Shown in pieces: positions 5,401-10,907 of a DNA stretch of 40,397 nucleotides. Position 1 is the stretch's first letter; every line of letters begins with the position of its first letter. The notes under the pieces are model-generated. The model had not been told where the DNA came from. It saw only the letters and a list, made by a program, of their open reading frames with translations, and made no database searches. A program made the translations under genes and the position numbers. The DNA is taken from positions 1-40,397 of the IMG/VR virus record IMGVR_UViG_3300031772_000096. One strand, given 5' to 3'. Source of the stretch: a virus.

Positions 5401-5736
5401 GTCTGGGTTCTCATAGATGTTGCCGATGATTTCCATTGTCTCTGAACCTAACCTGCCGATACTACATCCTGAACCAATCTCTGATTTTTTCTTAAATTCT
5501 CCTTCATTAAAATAAACTTCATCTACACCAAATTCATTTTTAACAATGTCCCCTTCACAAATCTCCTGACCATTCTTGTCTTTAAGACCTGTGAACTCAT
5601 AAAATCTTTCTCCATTAAGGCAGAAAGCGAGATACAGCCCTCTTTGTTCTTCACTCCAAACTTGACCTAATGTAAAATATGCCCACCTCTTTTGCCATTT
5701 ACTCCACACCCTAAACTTTATTGTGCGATTTTCCAT
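5380..5736 (-). CDS. YopX family phage protein
   Basis: 118 residues from ATG 5736, directly after AAGGGGGTGAGT (part of junction repeat type 2). The order of motifs fits the YopX family: IKFRVW near the start, then FYEFTGLKDKNGQEICEGDI, then IIGNIYENPDLL near the end. YopX proteins are common in phages and are thought to form ring-like oligomers; function is unclear. The last residues (LTHST) derive from junction repeat C, so the original terminus has probably been replaced. Confidence 0.88.
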   Translation of the reverse strand: MENRTIKFRVWSKWQKRWAYFTLGQVWSEEQRGLYLAFCLNGERFYEFTGLKDKNGQEICEGDIVKNEFGVDEVYFNEGEFKKKSEIGSGCSIGRLGSETMEIIGNIYENPDLLTHST

Positions 5737-5737
5737 A

Positions 5738-5760
5738 CTCACCCCCTTAATCATTTACCT
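5738..5760. repeat. gene-junction repeat type 2, copy 2
   Basis: 23 bp identical to 4408..4430. In this copy no full-length gene ends in it; the frame reading in (QERYATAIIQVND then TAA) has no start and may be the fossil 3' end of a displaced gene. It provides the ribosome site of the YopX gene. Confidence 0.85.
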
Positions 5761-5794
5761 GAATAATTGCGGTTGCATATCTCTCTTGCTTTTG

Positions 5795-5959
5795 TTAATC
5801 AATATCAATAATATTTCTTATTACTCCTTTAATATCTTTTAATAACTCTCGGCATTTTTTAATATTTTGCGAATTGTCGGAATAGATAATTGTTTCATTT
5901 ATACGATGTTTACATTGCTTTCGCATCTCTTTACACCTTTCACAATAATACCAACCCAT
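5795..5959 (-). CDS. small zinc-finger-like protein
   Basis: 54 residues: MGWYYCERCKEMRKQCKHRI..., AAAGGA before ATG 5959. Cys6, Cys9, Cys16 and His18 form a plausible zinc site; the rest is an Ile/Lys-rich helix. Overlaps the 3' end of the methyltransferase gene by 20 nt. No family recognised. Confidence 0.6.
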   Translation of the reverse strand: MGWYYCERCKEMRKQCKHRINETIIYSDNSQNIKKCRELLKDIKGVIRNIIDID

Positions 5960-6590
5960 CGTTTTCCTTTCTTCTTTTCATTTCATTAAAAATGTGTAAG
6001 CCTATTCTTGGTAATACACAGTTTCTAAGCACTTGTCTTTTATTGGGCAATTTAAAATCTTTTAATTCGTGAAGCGTTAAAAACTCTGGTATCTGTGCTT
6101 CCCGGATTATGGCCTTGCGTTGTTTTTCTTTTGACGCTTGCCTGTTCATAGTGCCTATCTGGTAATCTACTTTAATATCACTTATCTTAAAATTCGCCCA
6201 GAAGTAATGTCGCCCTACTACTTGGGGTGGGTAAAGCGGGGCGTAATAACTTTTGGTATTTTCTACACAATATTTACCCTTAAAGAAATGCTTTAGTAAT
6301 ATAATCTCCTGCCATAAAGATTGGTCTGGATAACGGATAATCCCTTGCCCTTTTAAGAAATGACTACAAACACTATGACTCGGACAAGGCGGGCTACTCC
6401 ATATAAACTCAAACTCCTTAAAGTGGTCTAACAAATACTGGTGTGCATCCGCCACGATAACCTTATCCTGCAAAAAGAAGTCGGAATAAATTTTGGCTAT
6501 CTGGGGATTATTCTCAATGGCAGTTACCTCAACATCTGTCCAAAGTTTACGATTACCTCCGATGCCTGCGTAGAGATTAAGGACTTTCAT
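5940..6590 (-). CDS. DNA cytosine-5 methyltransferase
   Basis: 216 residues. Transfers a methyl group from S-adenosylmethionine to cytosine C5. Motif I NLYAGIGGNRKLW (residues 5-17) for cofactor binding, motif IV SSPPCPSHS with catalytic Cys69, motif VI YCVENTK (Glu110), and GRHYFWANF after it are all visible. It is short compared with restriction-type enzymes (300-400 residues), matching compact phage Dcm-like proteins that act alone to protect phage DNA from host restriction. It is coupled by ATGA to a cytidine deaminase. No cognate endonuclease is seen. The exact target sequence cannot be read from the sequence. Confidence 0.92.
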   Translation of the reverse strand: MKVLNLYAGIGGNRKLWTDVEVTAIENNPQIAKIYSDFFLQDKVIVADAHQYLLDHFKEFEFIWSSPPCPSHSVCSHFLKGQGIIRYPDQSLWQEIILLKHFFKGKYCVENTKSYYAPLYPPQVVGRHYFWANFKISDIKVDYQIGTMNRQASKEKQRKAIIREAQIPEFLTLHELKDFKLPNKRQVLRNCVLPRIGLHIFNEMKRRKENDGLVLL

Positions 6591-6952
6591 AGTTTTGGAT
6601 AATTAGGATATAAGTCTGTTATTAAATATTCTTTTTCGTCTTTGCCATTACTTGTAAGTAAAAGGGTAACCCTACTACTAAACATCATCAACCAATCAAG
6701 ACAAGCACCACAAGGAGCAAAGTCAACACCTTTCGCATAAATAGCAACTCTACTTATCACTTTATCACTATTAGAAATCCTCGAAATAGCACTAACTTCT
6801 GCGTGTAAAGATGTTTGCCAAGAACCCTCAATATTCCAACCTAAAATTATTTCATCATCATCTAATTCAATAGCACAACCTACTTTTATACCACTTCTAG
6901 CGGGAAGTGCATTTTTACTTGCTAACCTCGCTTCATTCAATAAATCTTTCAT
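6587..6952 (-). CDS. cytidine deaminase-like zinc enzyme
   Basis: 121 residues, near the usual size of homotetrameric cytidine deaminases. Catalytic HAE at His50-Ala-Glu52 (TSLHAEVSAISR) and PCGAC at 80-84 give zinc ligands His50, Cys81 and Cys84 and proton shuttle Glu52. The PCGAC form favours cytidine/deoxycytidine deaminase over dCMP deaminase, which usually has PCxxC with longer flanks. It would convert (deoxy)cytidine to (deoxy)uridine and feed thymidylate synthesis. GGGGGTAAAAG precedes ATG. Its stop overlaps the methyltransferase start, so the two cytosine-acting enzymes are made together. Confidence 0.88.
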   Translation of the reverse strand: MKDLLNEARLASKNALPARSGIKVGCAIELDDDEIILGWNIEGSWQTSLHAEVSAISRISNSDKVISRVAIYAKGVDFAPCGACLDWLMMFSSRVTLLLTSNGKDEKEYLITDLYPNYPKL

Positions 6953-6994
6953 CTTTTACCCCCTAACTATCTTCAATTTATCCACCCCATCTCT

Positions 6995-7042
6995 TCATAG
7001 ATACAGACACAACATCACTGCCATGCATAATAGGTAGGTCAT
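6995..7042 (-). CDS. hydrophobic micropeptide, copy 3
   Basis: 15 residues, MTYLLCMAVMLCLYL. Compared with copy 2, three codons differ silently (ACC/ACT, CTA/CTT, TTA/TTG) and two change one hydrophobic residue for another, which suggests selection on the peptide. It starts in an ATGA overlap with the stop of 7039..7197. Followed by the six-codon frame MKRWGG. Confidence 0.55.
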   Translation of the reverse strand: MTYLLCMAVMLCLYL

Positions 7043-7197
7043 TGTTTAGTTCCTAAAGTATTGTCCACTATTTTTTTACATTCAGTTACACCTTTTAAAT
7101 ATCCTTCGGAAAATCCAATCTTGCGACCTTCATCAAATGCGGTCTTATAAGTCATCATCTGTGCATCAACCATATTTTTTAAAAAATCATCTTTCAT
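7039..7197 (-). CDS. small helical protein (MKD... gene before micropeptide 3)
   Basis: 52 residues: MKDDFLKNMVDAQMMTYKTA..., ending IVDNTLGTKQ. Mostly helical (EGRKIGFSEGYLKGVTECKK). Starts in an ATGA overlap with the zinc-ribbon gene upstream. Not clearly similar to the paralogues at 3562 and 4951 beyond the MKD start, but it occupies the same position directly before the micropeptide. Function unknown. Confidence 0.6.
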   Translation of the reverse strand: MKDDFLKNMVDAQMMTYKTAFDEGRKIGFSEGYLKGVTECKKIVDNTLGTKQ

Positions 7198-7406
7198 TTT
7201 AATAACCTCCCATCTTCGCCTTCTTCTCTGTCAATTTCTTCTTGGGTGAATCCCGATGTATGTTCTCCACACTTGGGGCAAAAATCATTGTCAGGGTAAT
7301 CTGGCATTGTGGCTTGACAACAAACACTATAATAAGTGTTATGACAAATTGGACAACCCTCTTTCTGAACTACATGTCCTTTATTACATCTACCTTCTTT
7401 AGTCAT
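7194..7406 (-). CDS. small double zinc-ribbon protein
   Basis: 70 residues with GGAGGGAAGGAG before ATG. Cys pairs CPIC (18-21) and CPKC (43-46), plus Cys29/Cys30 and Cys7/His10, suggest one or two treble-clef or ribbon zinc sites. The C-terminus is acidic. Probably binds nucleic acid or protein; no family recognised. It follows junction repeat D. Confidence 0.7.
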   Translation of the reverse strand: MTKEGRCNKGHVVQKEGCPICHNTYYSVCCQATMPDYPDNDFCPKCGEHTSGFTQEEIDREEGEDGRLLK

Positions 7407-7411
7407 CTCCT

Positions 7412-7440
7412 TCCCTCCTTAGGTAGAGTGGGTTAGTAAA
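7412..7440. repeat. gene-junction repeat type 1, copy D
   Basis: Same junction as 3789..3812 and 5373..5400, with extended identity to copy C (TTACTAACCCACTC on the minus strand). The TAA of 7419..7826 lies inside it, directly followed by GGAGGG of the next ribosome site. Confidence 0.85.
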
Positions 7441-7826
7441 TTGTTCTTTTTTAAATAGAGCCACATTAGGGCGAGGGCATTGGGTAGAGATTTATCTGTT
7501 TCGGCAGTAAAAGTATGCGGATGATAATAGCAAACATCATTCGTATTCTCGTGCAACCTAATCTCTAAAACTGCCCTACAATTATCTTTTAATATTGTTT
7601 TTGGCAACTCCTCCAAAATCTCTGTGGCGAGAGGAGCGGGATATTCTGTATCATCCAACATAACGGGAGTATCTACAATTCTATATTCACCCTTAAAATT
7701 TTCTGCTGGTTTCCCAAAGGTTAAAACGCCATAATAATTATCGCTCCATTGATAAATTGTAGGCTCTTTCCATCCAGCTTCCTTCAAATCCTTACTAATC
7801 TCTAAACTTACGCAATGTTTATCCAT
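7419..7826 (-). CDS. conserved phage hypothetical protein
   Basis: 135 residues. CVSLEISKDLKEAGWKEPTI and YPAPLATEILEELP, then LPNALALMWLYLKKN, match a pattern shared by many phage and prophage proteins (a CVxxxxAxxLKxxGW start, APxxxELLExLP middle, and a final AxAxxWxxL helix); function unknown to me. The final LLTHST comes from junction repeat D, as in the YopX gene. Start ATG 7826, with GAAAGGAAAAC upstream. Confidence 0.75.
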   Translation of the reverse strand: MDKHCVSLEISKDLKEAGWKEPTIYQWSDNYYGVLTFGKPAENFKGEYRIVDTPVMLDDTEYPAPLATEILEELPKTILKDNCRAVLEIRLHENTNDVCYYHPHTFTAETDKSLPNALALMWLYLKKNNLLTHST

Positions 7827-7846
7827 TTAGTTTTCCTTTCGTGGGG

Positions 7847-7945
7847 TTAAAGTTTATAGCAAATTATCCATAATGCCATTGCTATATTTACTAGTAAACC
7901 TAATGTTATACCTACCCAAATCTGTATATCATATTCTCTAATCAC
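7847..7945 (-). CDS. single-span membrane microprotein (GTG start)
   Basis: 32 residues starting with GTG that overlaps the upstream stop as GTGA (7942..7945), with AAGGAGGGTGGG directly upstream. One hydrophobic helix (IWVGITLGLLVNIAMALWII) fills most of the peptide, flanked by IREYDIQ and CYKL. Likely an inner-membrane microprotein; function unknown. Confidence 0.6.
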   Translation of the reverse strand: MIREYDIQIWVGITLGLLVNIAMALWIICYKL

Positions 7946-8313
7946 CCCACCCTCCTTTTCATCTCTTGAATTGCTGAGTTGAAGCCATTGACATAATTTG
8001 AACAATGACCATTTACACCTGTATCGTCTGCTACTAACTCCTCCGGCAGTATCCCCAGATACTTCTCCTTATAGAGTGCGTCTAATTGGGTGCGGGCTTG
8101 AATTTTATGTATCTCTGTTATTGCAGAAGTAACACACCCATCAGCTTTATAAGTGTTCATCAACACTTTCTCCAATTCATCCAACACCTCTTTCACTGTT
8201 TTAAGAACAGAACTATAAATCTCAGGGGATAAAATCCTACCAGTTATATCGTGCTTATAAAATTCCTGTTGCCAATTCTTTCTTGTCCATCCCACCAGAC
8301 TTTTCTTCTTCAT
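7942..8313 (-). CDS. hypothetical phage protein
   Basis: 123 residues, GGAGGTGTAAG before ATG. Helical throughout, with a C-terminal GFNSAIQEMKRRVG that resembles the end of a recurrent small phage protein type (NGxNxAIxxMK). No enzyme motif. A nine-codon frame (8315..8344) with its own good ribosome site lies just upstream and ends two bases before this ATG, and may act as a leader. Confidence 0.65.
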   Translation of the reverse strand: MKKKSLVGWTRKNWQQEFYKHDITGRILSPEIYSSVLKTVKEVLDELEKVLMNTYKADGCVTSAITEIHKIQARTQLDALYKEKYLGILPEELVADDTGVNGHCSNYVNGFNSAIQEMKRRVG

Positions 8314-8344
8314 CTTACACCTCCGAGATAATTTGTTTGTCCAT

Positions 8345-8361
8345 TATTTAACCTCCTTGCT
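8345..8361. repeat. direct repeat flanking the structured-RNA/ORF cassette, copy 1
   Basis: TATTTAACCTCCTTGCT occurs here and at 8500..8516. On the minus strand it is AGCAAGGAGGTTAAATA, i.e. a ribosome site. The two copies bracket the GC-rich cassette at 8361..8495, again suggesting insertion or exchange of a unit at a repeated ribosome-site junction. Confidence 0.8.
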
Positions 8362-8495
8362 TACTTGGCGGTCAGGGTAGGATTTCCACCTACTGGCTCA
8401 TTATTTTGTCGTAGCCGTTCACTTCTGGCTTGGCTAACGCTTAAAGGTTGCGAGTCTTTAAGTCCCCTGCGTTCTTCACGCCACCTAACCGCCAT
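8361..8495 (-). CDS. possible 44-residue protein overlapping the structured RNA
   Basis: ATG 8495 lies 11 bases after AAGGAGG. The product MAVRWREERRGLKDSQPLSV..., ending VGGNPTLTAK, is basic and low in hydrophobics, with no family likeness. It covers the same bases as the candidate structured RNA below. The repeated ribosome site favours translation; the strong pairing favours RNA. Both could hold. Confidence 0.4.
   Translation of the reverse strand: MAVRWREERRGLKDSQPLSVSQARSERLRQNNEPVGGNPTLTAK
8367..8493 (-). ncRNA. candidate structured RNA with five stems
   Basis: A GC-rich 127-nt stretch in AT-rich DNA. Stem P1 pairs GGCGGTTAGG (minus strand, 8493..8484) with CCTGACCGCC (8376..8367), ten pairs with one G.U. 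Inside, in minus-strand order: P2 GCGT/ACGC (8481..8469), P3 CTTAAAG/CTTTAAG (8462..8440), P4 TAGCC/GGCTA plus CG/CG around one bulge (8439..8410), P5 GTAGG/CCTAC (8393..8377). The layout is tRNA-like with an added arm, but no T-loop consensus or sound anticodon arm exists. It lies directly downstream of an HNH/NinG-like gene. Confidence 0.45.
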
Positions 8496-8499
8496 AGTC

Positions 8500-8516
8500 T
8501 ATTTAACCTCCTTGCT
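8500..8516. repeat. direct repeat flanking the structured-RNA/ORF cassette, copy 2
   Basis: Identical to 8345..8361. Supplies the candidate ribosome site for the 44-residue ORF 8361..8495 and lies just after the stop of the HNH gene (8522). Confidence 0.8.
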
Positions 8517-8521
8517 AAAGA

Positions 8522-8875
8522 TTACCTTATTTCCTCTAAGACTTTTAATTTAATCTCTAAATCTTCTATTGTTGGTTTATAAATCAAGTTGTGTGCCTCT
8601 TTGAGCAAATTATATTTATCTTCTCCCAAAAGTTTTCTTACAAATTCCGTGAATAGAATAGGTTGCTTGTGAGCGAAGTTCATATGGCAATCTGGGCAAA
8701 GTGCTAATAAATTATCTAACAACCATCTCGTATTTAAGTAGGTTCTCCCGAAGATGTGGCAACATTGGACATTTTTCTTTCCGCACCTTTGACATTTTCC
8801 TCTTGCCCTGACCACATCTGACACCGCCTTGTCTAATTTTCTCGTTAGTCCCGTTTTGGTAATTTTACGAGCCAT
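8522..8875 (-). CDS. HNH / NinG-like recombination nuclease
   Basis: 117 residues. Zinc-binding CQRCGKKNVQCCHIFGR (28-44) followed by STR-like NTRWLLDNLLALCPDCHMNF fits the NinG/Rap and HNH fold: Cys pair, catalytic His in CCHIFGR, Asn in LDN, and a second CPDC-H site. NinG (Rap) of phage lambda is a structure-specific endonuclease in RecA-dependent recombination. The N-terminus is basic, the C-terminus a long helix (EDLEIKLKVLEEIR). It could also be a plain HNH homing-type nuclease. Confidence 0.75.
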   Translation of the reverse strand: MARKITKTGLTRKLDKAVSDVVRARGKCQRCGKKNVQCCHIFGRTYLNTRWLLDNLLALCPDCHMNFAHKQPILFTEFVRKLLGEDKYNLLKEAHNLIYKPTIEDLEIKLKVLEEIR

Positions 8876-8889
8876 ATTCGCTTTCTGAT

Positions 8890-9057
8890 TTAATGGTCTT
8901 TGTGGTTTTTCTCATATAATTTATCCATCCAAACTTTGTGTCTCGCATACATTTTCTCTTGGCAAGGAATACATACTTGTCTTTGTTTCCAAATAGGATG
9001 CCATCCGTGTAAATCTTTTTTCCCACAAAACTTGCAAGTAACATAAAAATCAAACAT
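8890..9057 (-). CDS. small zinc-ribbon protein
   Basis: 55 residues, MFDFYVTCKFCGKKDLHGWH... with CxxC at 8-11 and CIPC at 29-32, a clean four-cysteine zinc site, ending in a basic helix (MYARHKVWMDKLYEKNHKDH). This frame is preferred over an overlapping 62-residue frame lacking the paired cysteines. Overlaps the upstream gene by 8 nt. Function unknown; nucleic-acid binding is likely. Confidence 0.65.
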   Translation of the reverse strand: MFDFYVTCKFCGKKDLHGWHPIWKQRQVCIPCQEKMYARHKVWMDKLYEKNHKDH

Positions 9058-9229
9058 TTACTTTCTTAAAAATTATAGGTATCCAAGGAGATGCAATTAC
9101 ATCCGCCCTTTCTATTCTTTCACATCTTTCACAATATCGTGTAGTAGTCCAAAAAAGTAAATCAAACATTGGGTCTCCACAACCTTTGCGTTTATATTTC
9201 CATCTATGAAAACCTAATTTACACAACAT
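9050..9229 (-). CDS. DUF1660-like small zinc protein
   Basis: 59 residues. Begins MLCKLGFHRWKYKRKGCGD and later RYCERCERIERAD, the arrangement of small phage proteins of the DUF1660 type (CKLxGHxW ... CxxC). Four cysteines and a histidine could hold zinc. Its ATG overlaps the upstream TAA as TAATG. A distant relative lies at 39448..39582 (LCRLFGHREG ... CSRCKR). Confidence 0.65.
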   Translation of the reverse strand: MLCKLGFHRWKYKRKGCGDPMFDLLFWTTTRYCERCERIERADVIASPWIPIIFKKVNV

Positions 9230-9444
9230 TACAAATGACTCCCCTCTGCCCTGATAATAATTTTTAGGGAATTTATTATTTCTTTTTGGAGTTTTAATTT
9301 AGCTTTATTCTCTGCGTGCCTACCAATAGCGTCATTAAGAACCCCACCGCTTACTATCAATTCAGCGGTCAATCTTTCTACTTCATTGGTAGCTGTAATT
9401 AGTTTTTGCATTTGAGTTGAAGCATCATCGGTATGGTCTAACAT
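9229..9444 (-). CDS. helical hypothetical protein
   Basis: 71 residues, MLDHTDDASTQMQKLITATN..., then LTAELIVSGGVLNDAIGRHA and a Lys/Leu/Ile helix. Predicted helical hairpin or coiled coil. No cysteine motif or membrane span. Linked to the next gene by TAATG. No family recognised. Confidence 0.6.
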   Translation of the reverse strand: MLDHTDDASTQMQKLITATNEVERLTAELIVSGGVLNDAIGRHAENKAKLKLQKEIINSLKIIIRAEGSHL

Positions 9445-9454
9445 TTAGGACTCC

Positions 9455-9631
9455 CTATTCTGCGTTTGTGAATTCAAATATAATTTCATCTAAGCTTCTT
9501 CCCATACTCATAACACTGTCAGGTTTCCAAGTTAATCTAATATTGCTTAATCTCATATAAGGATTTTTATTATATAATTCCCTAATTAACCCCCTGATTG
9601 TTTCTATTTGTTTTTCCATTTCATCTTTCAT
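9455..9631 (-). CDS. small hypothetical protein
   Basis: 58 residues: MKDEMEKQIETIRGLIRELY..., ending SLDEIIFEFTNAE. GGGGGAAGGG precedes ATG. The helical first half and beta second half could form a small alpha/beta domain. Overlaps the upstream gene by 11 nt. No family recognised. Confidence 0.6.
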   Translation of the reverse strand: MKDEMEKQIETIRGLIRELYNKNPYMRLSNIRLTWKPDSVMSMGRSLDEIIFEFTNAE

Positions 9632-9788
9632 CCCTTCCCCCTTCCCAATCCGGTTTCTTATAAATTCCTAACCTCTCTAAAGCCAAAACTCCTTCTTGTA
9701 TATCCCTTAGTTCTTTCTTGGTCAGTTTTGATTTCTTGACCCATTGGGCTTTTCTGGTAATTGATTTCCATTCTTGCTTGGTAGGCAT
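9621..9788 (-). CDS. small basic hypothetical protein
   Basis: 55 residues: MPTKQEWKSITRKAQWVKKS..., ending PDWEGGRDER. Lys/Trp-rich and helical, with KKSKLTKKELRDIQEGVLAL in the middle, likely to bind nucleic acid. Starts at TAATG overlapping the HNH gene stop, so it is coupled to that nuclease. No family recognised. Confidence 0.6.
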   Translation of the reverse strand: MPTKQEWKSITRKAQWVKKSKLTKKELRDIQEGVLALERLGIYKKPDWEGGRDER

Positions 9789-10276
9789 TAGGTATTTGGT
9801 TGATTTATAAAATCGTTCATTTCGCCTAATATAATTGCTTCTTCTTTTTCAATCATTTCTTTTAAAAGCCATTCGTGTATTTGGGCATGGCAAAGCTCAC
9901 AAAGACGAATAAGGTTACATTGCTTGTTAATACCCCCGTTCTTGACTAAAACTATATGGTGGGTAAGGGTAGGTTTATCACCACAAACCCTGCAAGGGAT
10001 ATTGGTCATCCTGTGGCTTGGTTTACGGTTTTTAAGATAACTAAACCAATAATGGTATTTCTGGTAAGAGGCTTCTTTTAATAAATCTAATCTATCTTGG
10101 GAATTTGCATTATTGAATTTGCCCCAAAAGTCGTTCAAATACTTTTTAATGATTTTCTTAGCAAGGGATTTCCGCTGGATATGGTTCTTACGGACAGATT
10201 TCCAAGAAGAATAACAACCGCCCTTGCCTTTAGCAGAGTTTTTATGGAGGTGTTTTTTGAAGTTATAAGTAGGCAT
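9788..10276 (-). CDS. HNH endonuclease
   Basis: 162 residues. The HNH core is at about 94-140: CRVCGDKPTLTHHIVLVKNG, then NKQCNLIRLCELCHAQIHEW, with zinc ligands in CxxC and CxxCH, catalytic His in THHI and Asn in CNLIRLC. The N-terminal ~90 residues are very basic (Lys/His/Asn) and probably bind DNA. Located next to the DnaA-box cluster. Could be a homing-type nuclease or a nicking enzyme used in replication or packaging. The start ATG 10276 was chosen as the first Met of the ORF. Confidence 0.85.
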   Translation of the reverse strand: MPTYNFKKHLHKNSAKGKGGCYSSWKSVRKNHIQRKSLAKKIIKKYLNDFWGKFNNANSQDRLDLLKEASYQKYHYWFSYLKNRKPSHRMTNIPCRVCGDKPTLTHHIVLVKNGGINKQCNLIRLCELCHAQIHEWLLKEMIEKEEAIILGEMNDFINQPNT

Positions 10277-10281
10277 TTAGA

Positions 10282-10412
10282 CTATGCACAGGTTATTAAC
10301 AGGTTATCCACAAGCGAACCCATTGAAACTACGAGGTTTAAGTATTTTTCTATTGAGTTATCCACAAGTTTCTATTATCTTTATTATCTTTAGTATCTAT
10401 TATCTTTATTAT
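10282..10412. promoter_or_regulatory. DnaA-box cluster with AT-rich repeats (candidate replication origin)
   Basis: Two perfect DnaA boxes TTATCCACA (10304..10312 and 10358..10366), one near match TTATTAACA (10293..10301) and one CTATGCACA (10282..10290) sit in a 130-bp gene-free stretch. They are followed by an AT-rich tract of repeated TATTATCTTTA units (10371..10410), a possible unwinding element. The gene just upstream encodes an O-like replication protein. The boxes match the consensus exactly; origin activity is inference. Confidence 0.6.
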
Positions 10413-10414
10413 AT

Positions 10415-10726
10415 TTAAAGTAACCATTCGTCATAATTCTTGTTTATTCCTACTCTTAAACTATTCTCTGCTAAAGGAAAAGTTATAATCAGTTTTGCCC
10501 TTTTAAGTATATCTATTATTTGTCTTATGGTTTCTTCGGGCATTTTAGCCCATTTAGCAATCGTTTTATAACTTGCTTCTACTTCTTTCCTATGGTAGCC
10601 ATAAGTATATCTAATTAAACACATAAAAACCCTTAAACAGTTTGAGTCATTAAATTTTAAACATATAGCTTCTAATAATTCGTTGGAAATCTTGGTATAA
10701 CCATTCTCACATTGAGGGTTTGCCAT
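10415..10726 (-). CDS. phage replication protein O-like, N-terminal domain only
   Basis: 103 residues. The start MANPQCENGYTKISNELLEA and following IRYTYGYHRKEVEASYKTIA match the N-terminal winged-helix domain of lambda O-type replication initiators (Phage_rep_O), which binds origin repeats. The usual C-terminal helicase-loading region is missing, and the protein stops soon after the wing (SLRVGINKNYDEWLL). It is directly next to DnaA boxes, so it may recruit or cooperate with host DnaA. GGAGGAATAA precedes ATG. Confidence 0.82.
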   Translation of the reverse strand: MANPQCENGYTKISNELLEAICLKFNDSNCLRVFMCLIRYTYGYHRKEVEASYKTIAKWAKMPEETIRQIIDILKRAKLIITFPLAENSLRVGINKNYDEWLL

Positions 10727-10907
10727 TTATTCCTCCTTGCTCGTAGTTGTACCATCTTTGAGGACTTTTACTCTTTCCGTGTTGTTCTTTACTTCTTTCT
10801 TTCTTTGGGGAAGTATGGAATCTCTTGCACTTCCCGTCTAAAAGTAAAGGAAGCCCGCAGGTGGGGCAAAATGTATCAGTATGTTTTTCTTGTCCAAATT
10901 CAATCAT
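10707..10907 (-). CDS. small zinc-finger protein
   Basis: 66 residues. CPTCGLPLLLDGKCKRFH (14-31) gives a CxxC plus Cys/His zinc site; the C-terminal half is basic and polar (SPKKERSKEQHGKSKSPQRW). ATGA overlap with the upstream gene; 20-nt overlap with the replication gene. Function unknown, DNA or RNA binding likely. Confidence 0.65.
   Translation of the reverse strand: MIEFGQEKHTDTFCPTCGLPLLLDGKCKRFHTSPKKERSKEQHGKSKSPQRWYNYEQGGINGKPSM

Noticed and set aside
8367-8493. tRNA or tmRNA gene
   Set aside because: The acceptor-like and T-arm-like stems exist, but the T-loop consensus, the anticodon stem and CCA-side features are missing.
8865-9053. 62-residue minus-strand frame
   Set aside because: The overlapping frame 8890..9057 has two CxxC pairs and fits the coupled gene chain, so this one is taken as its shadow.
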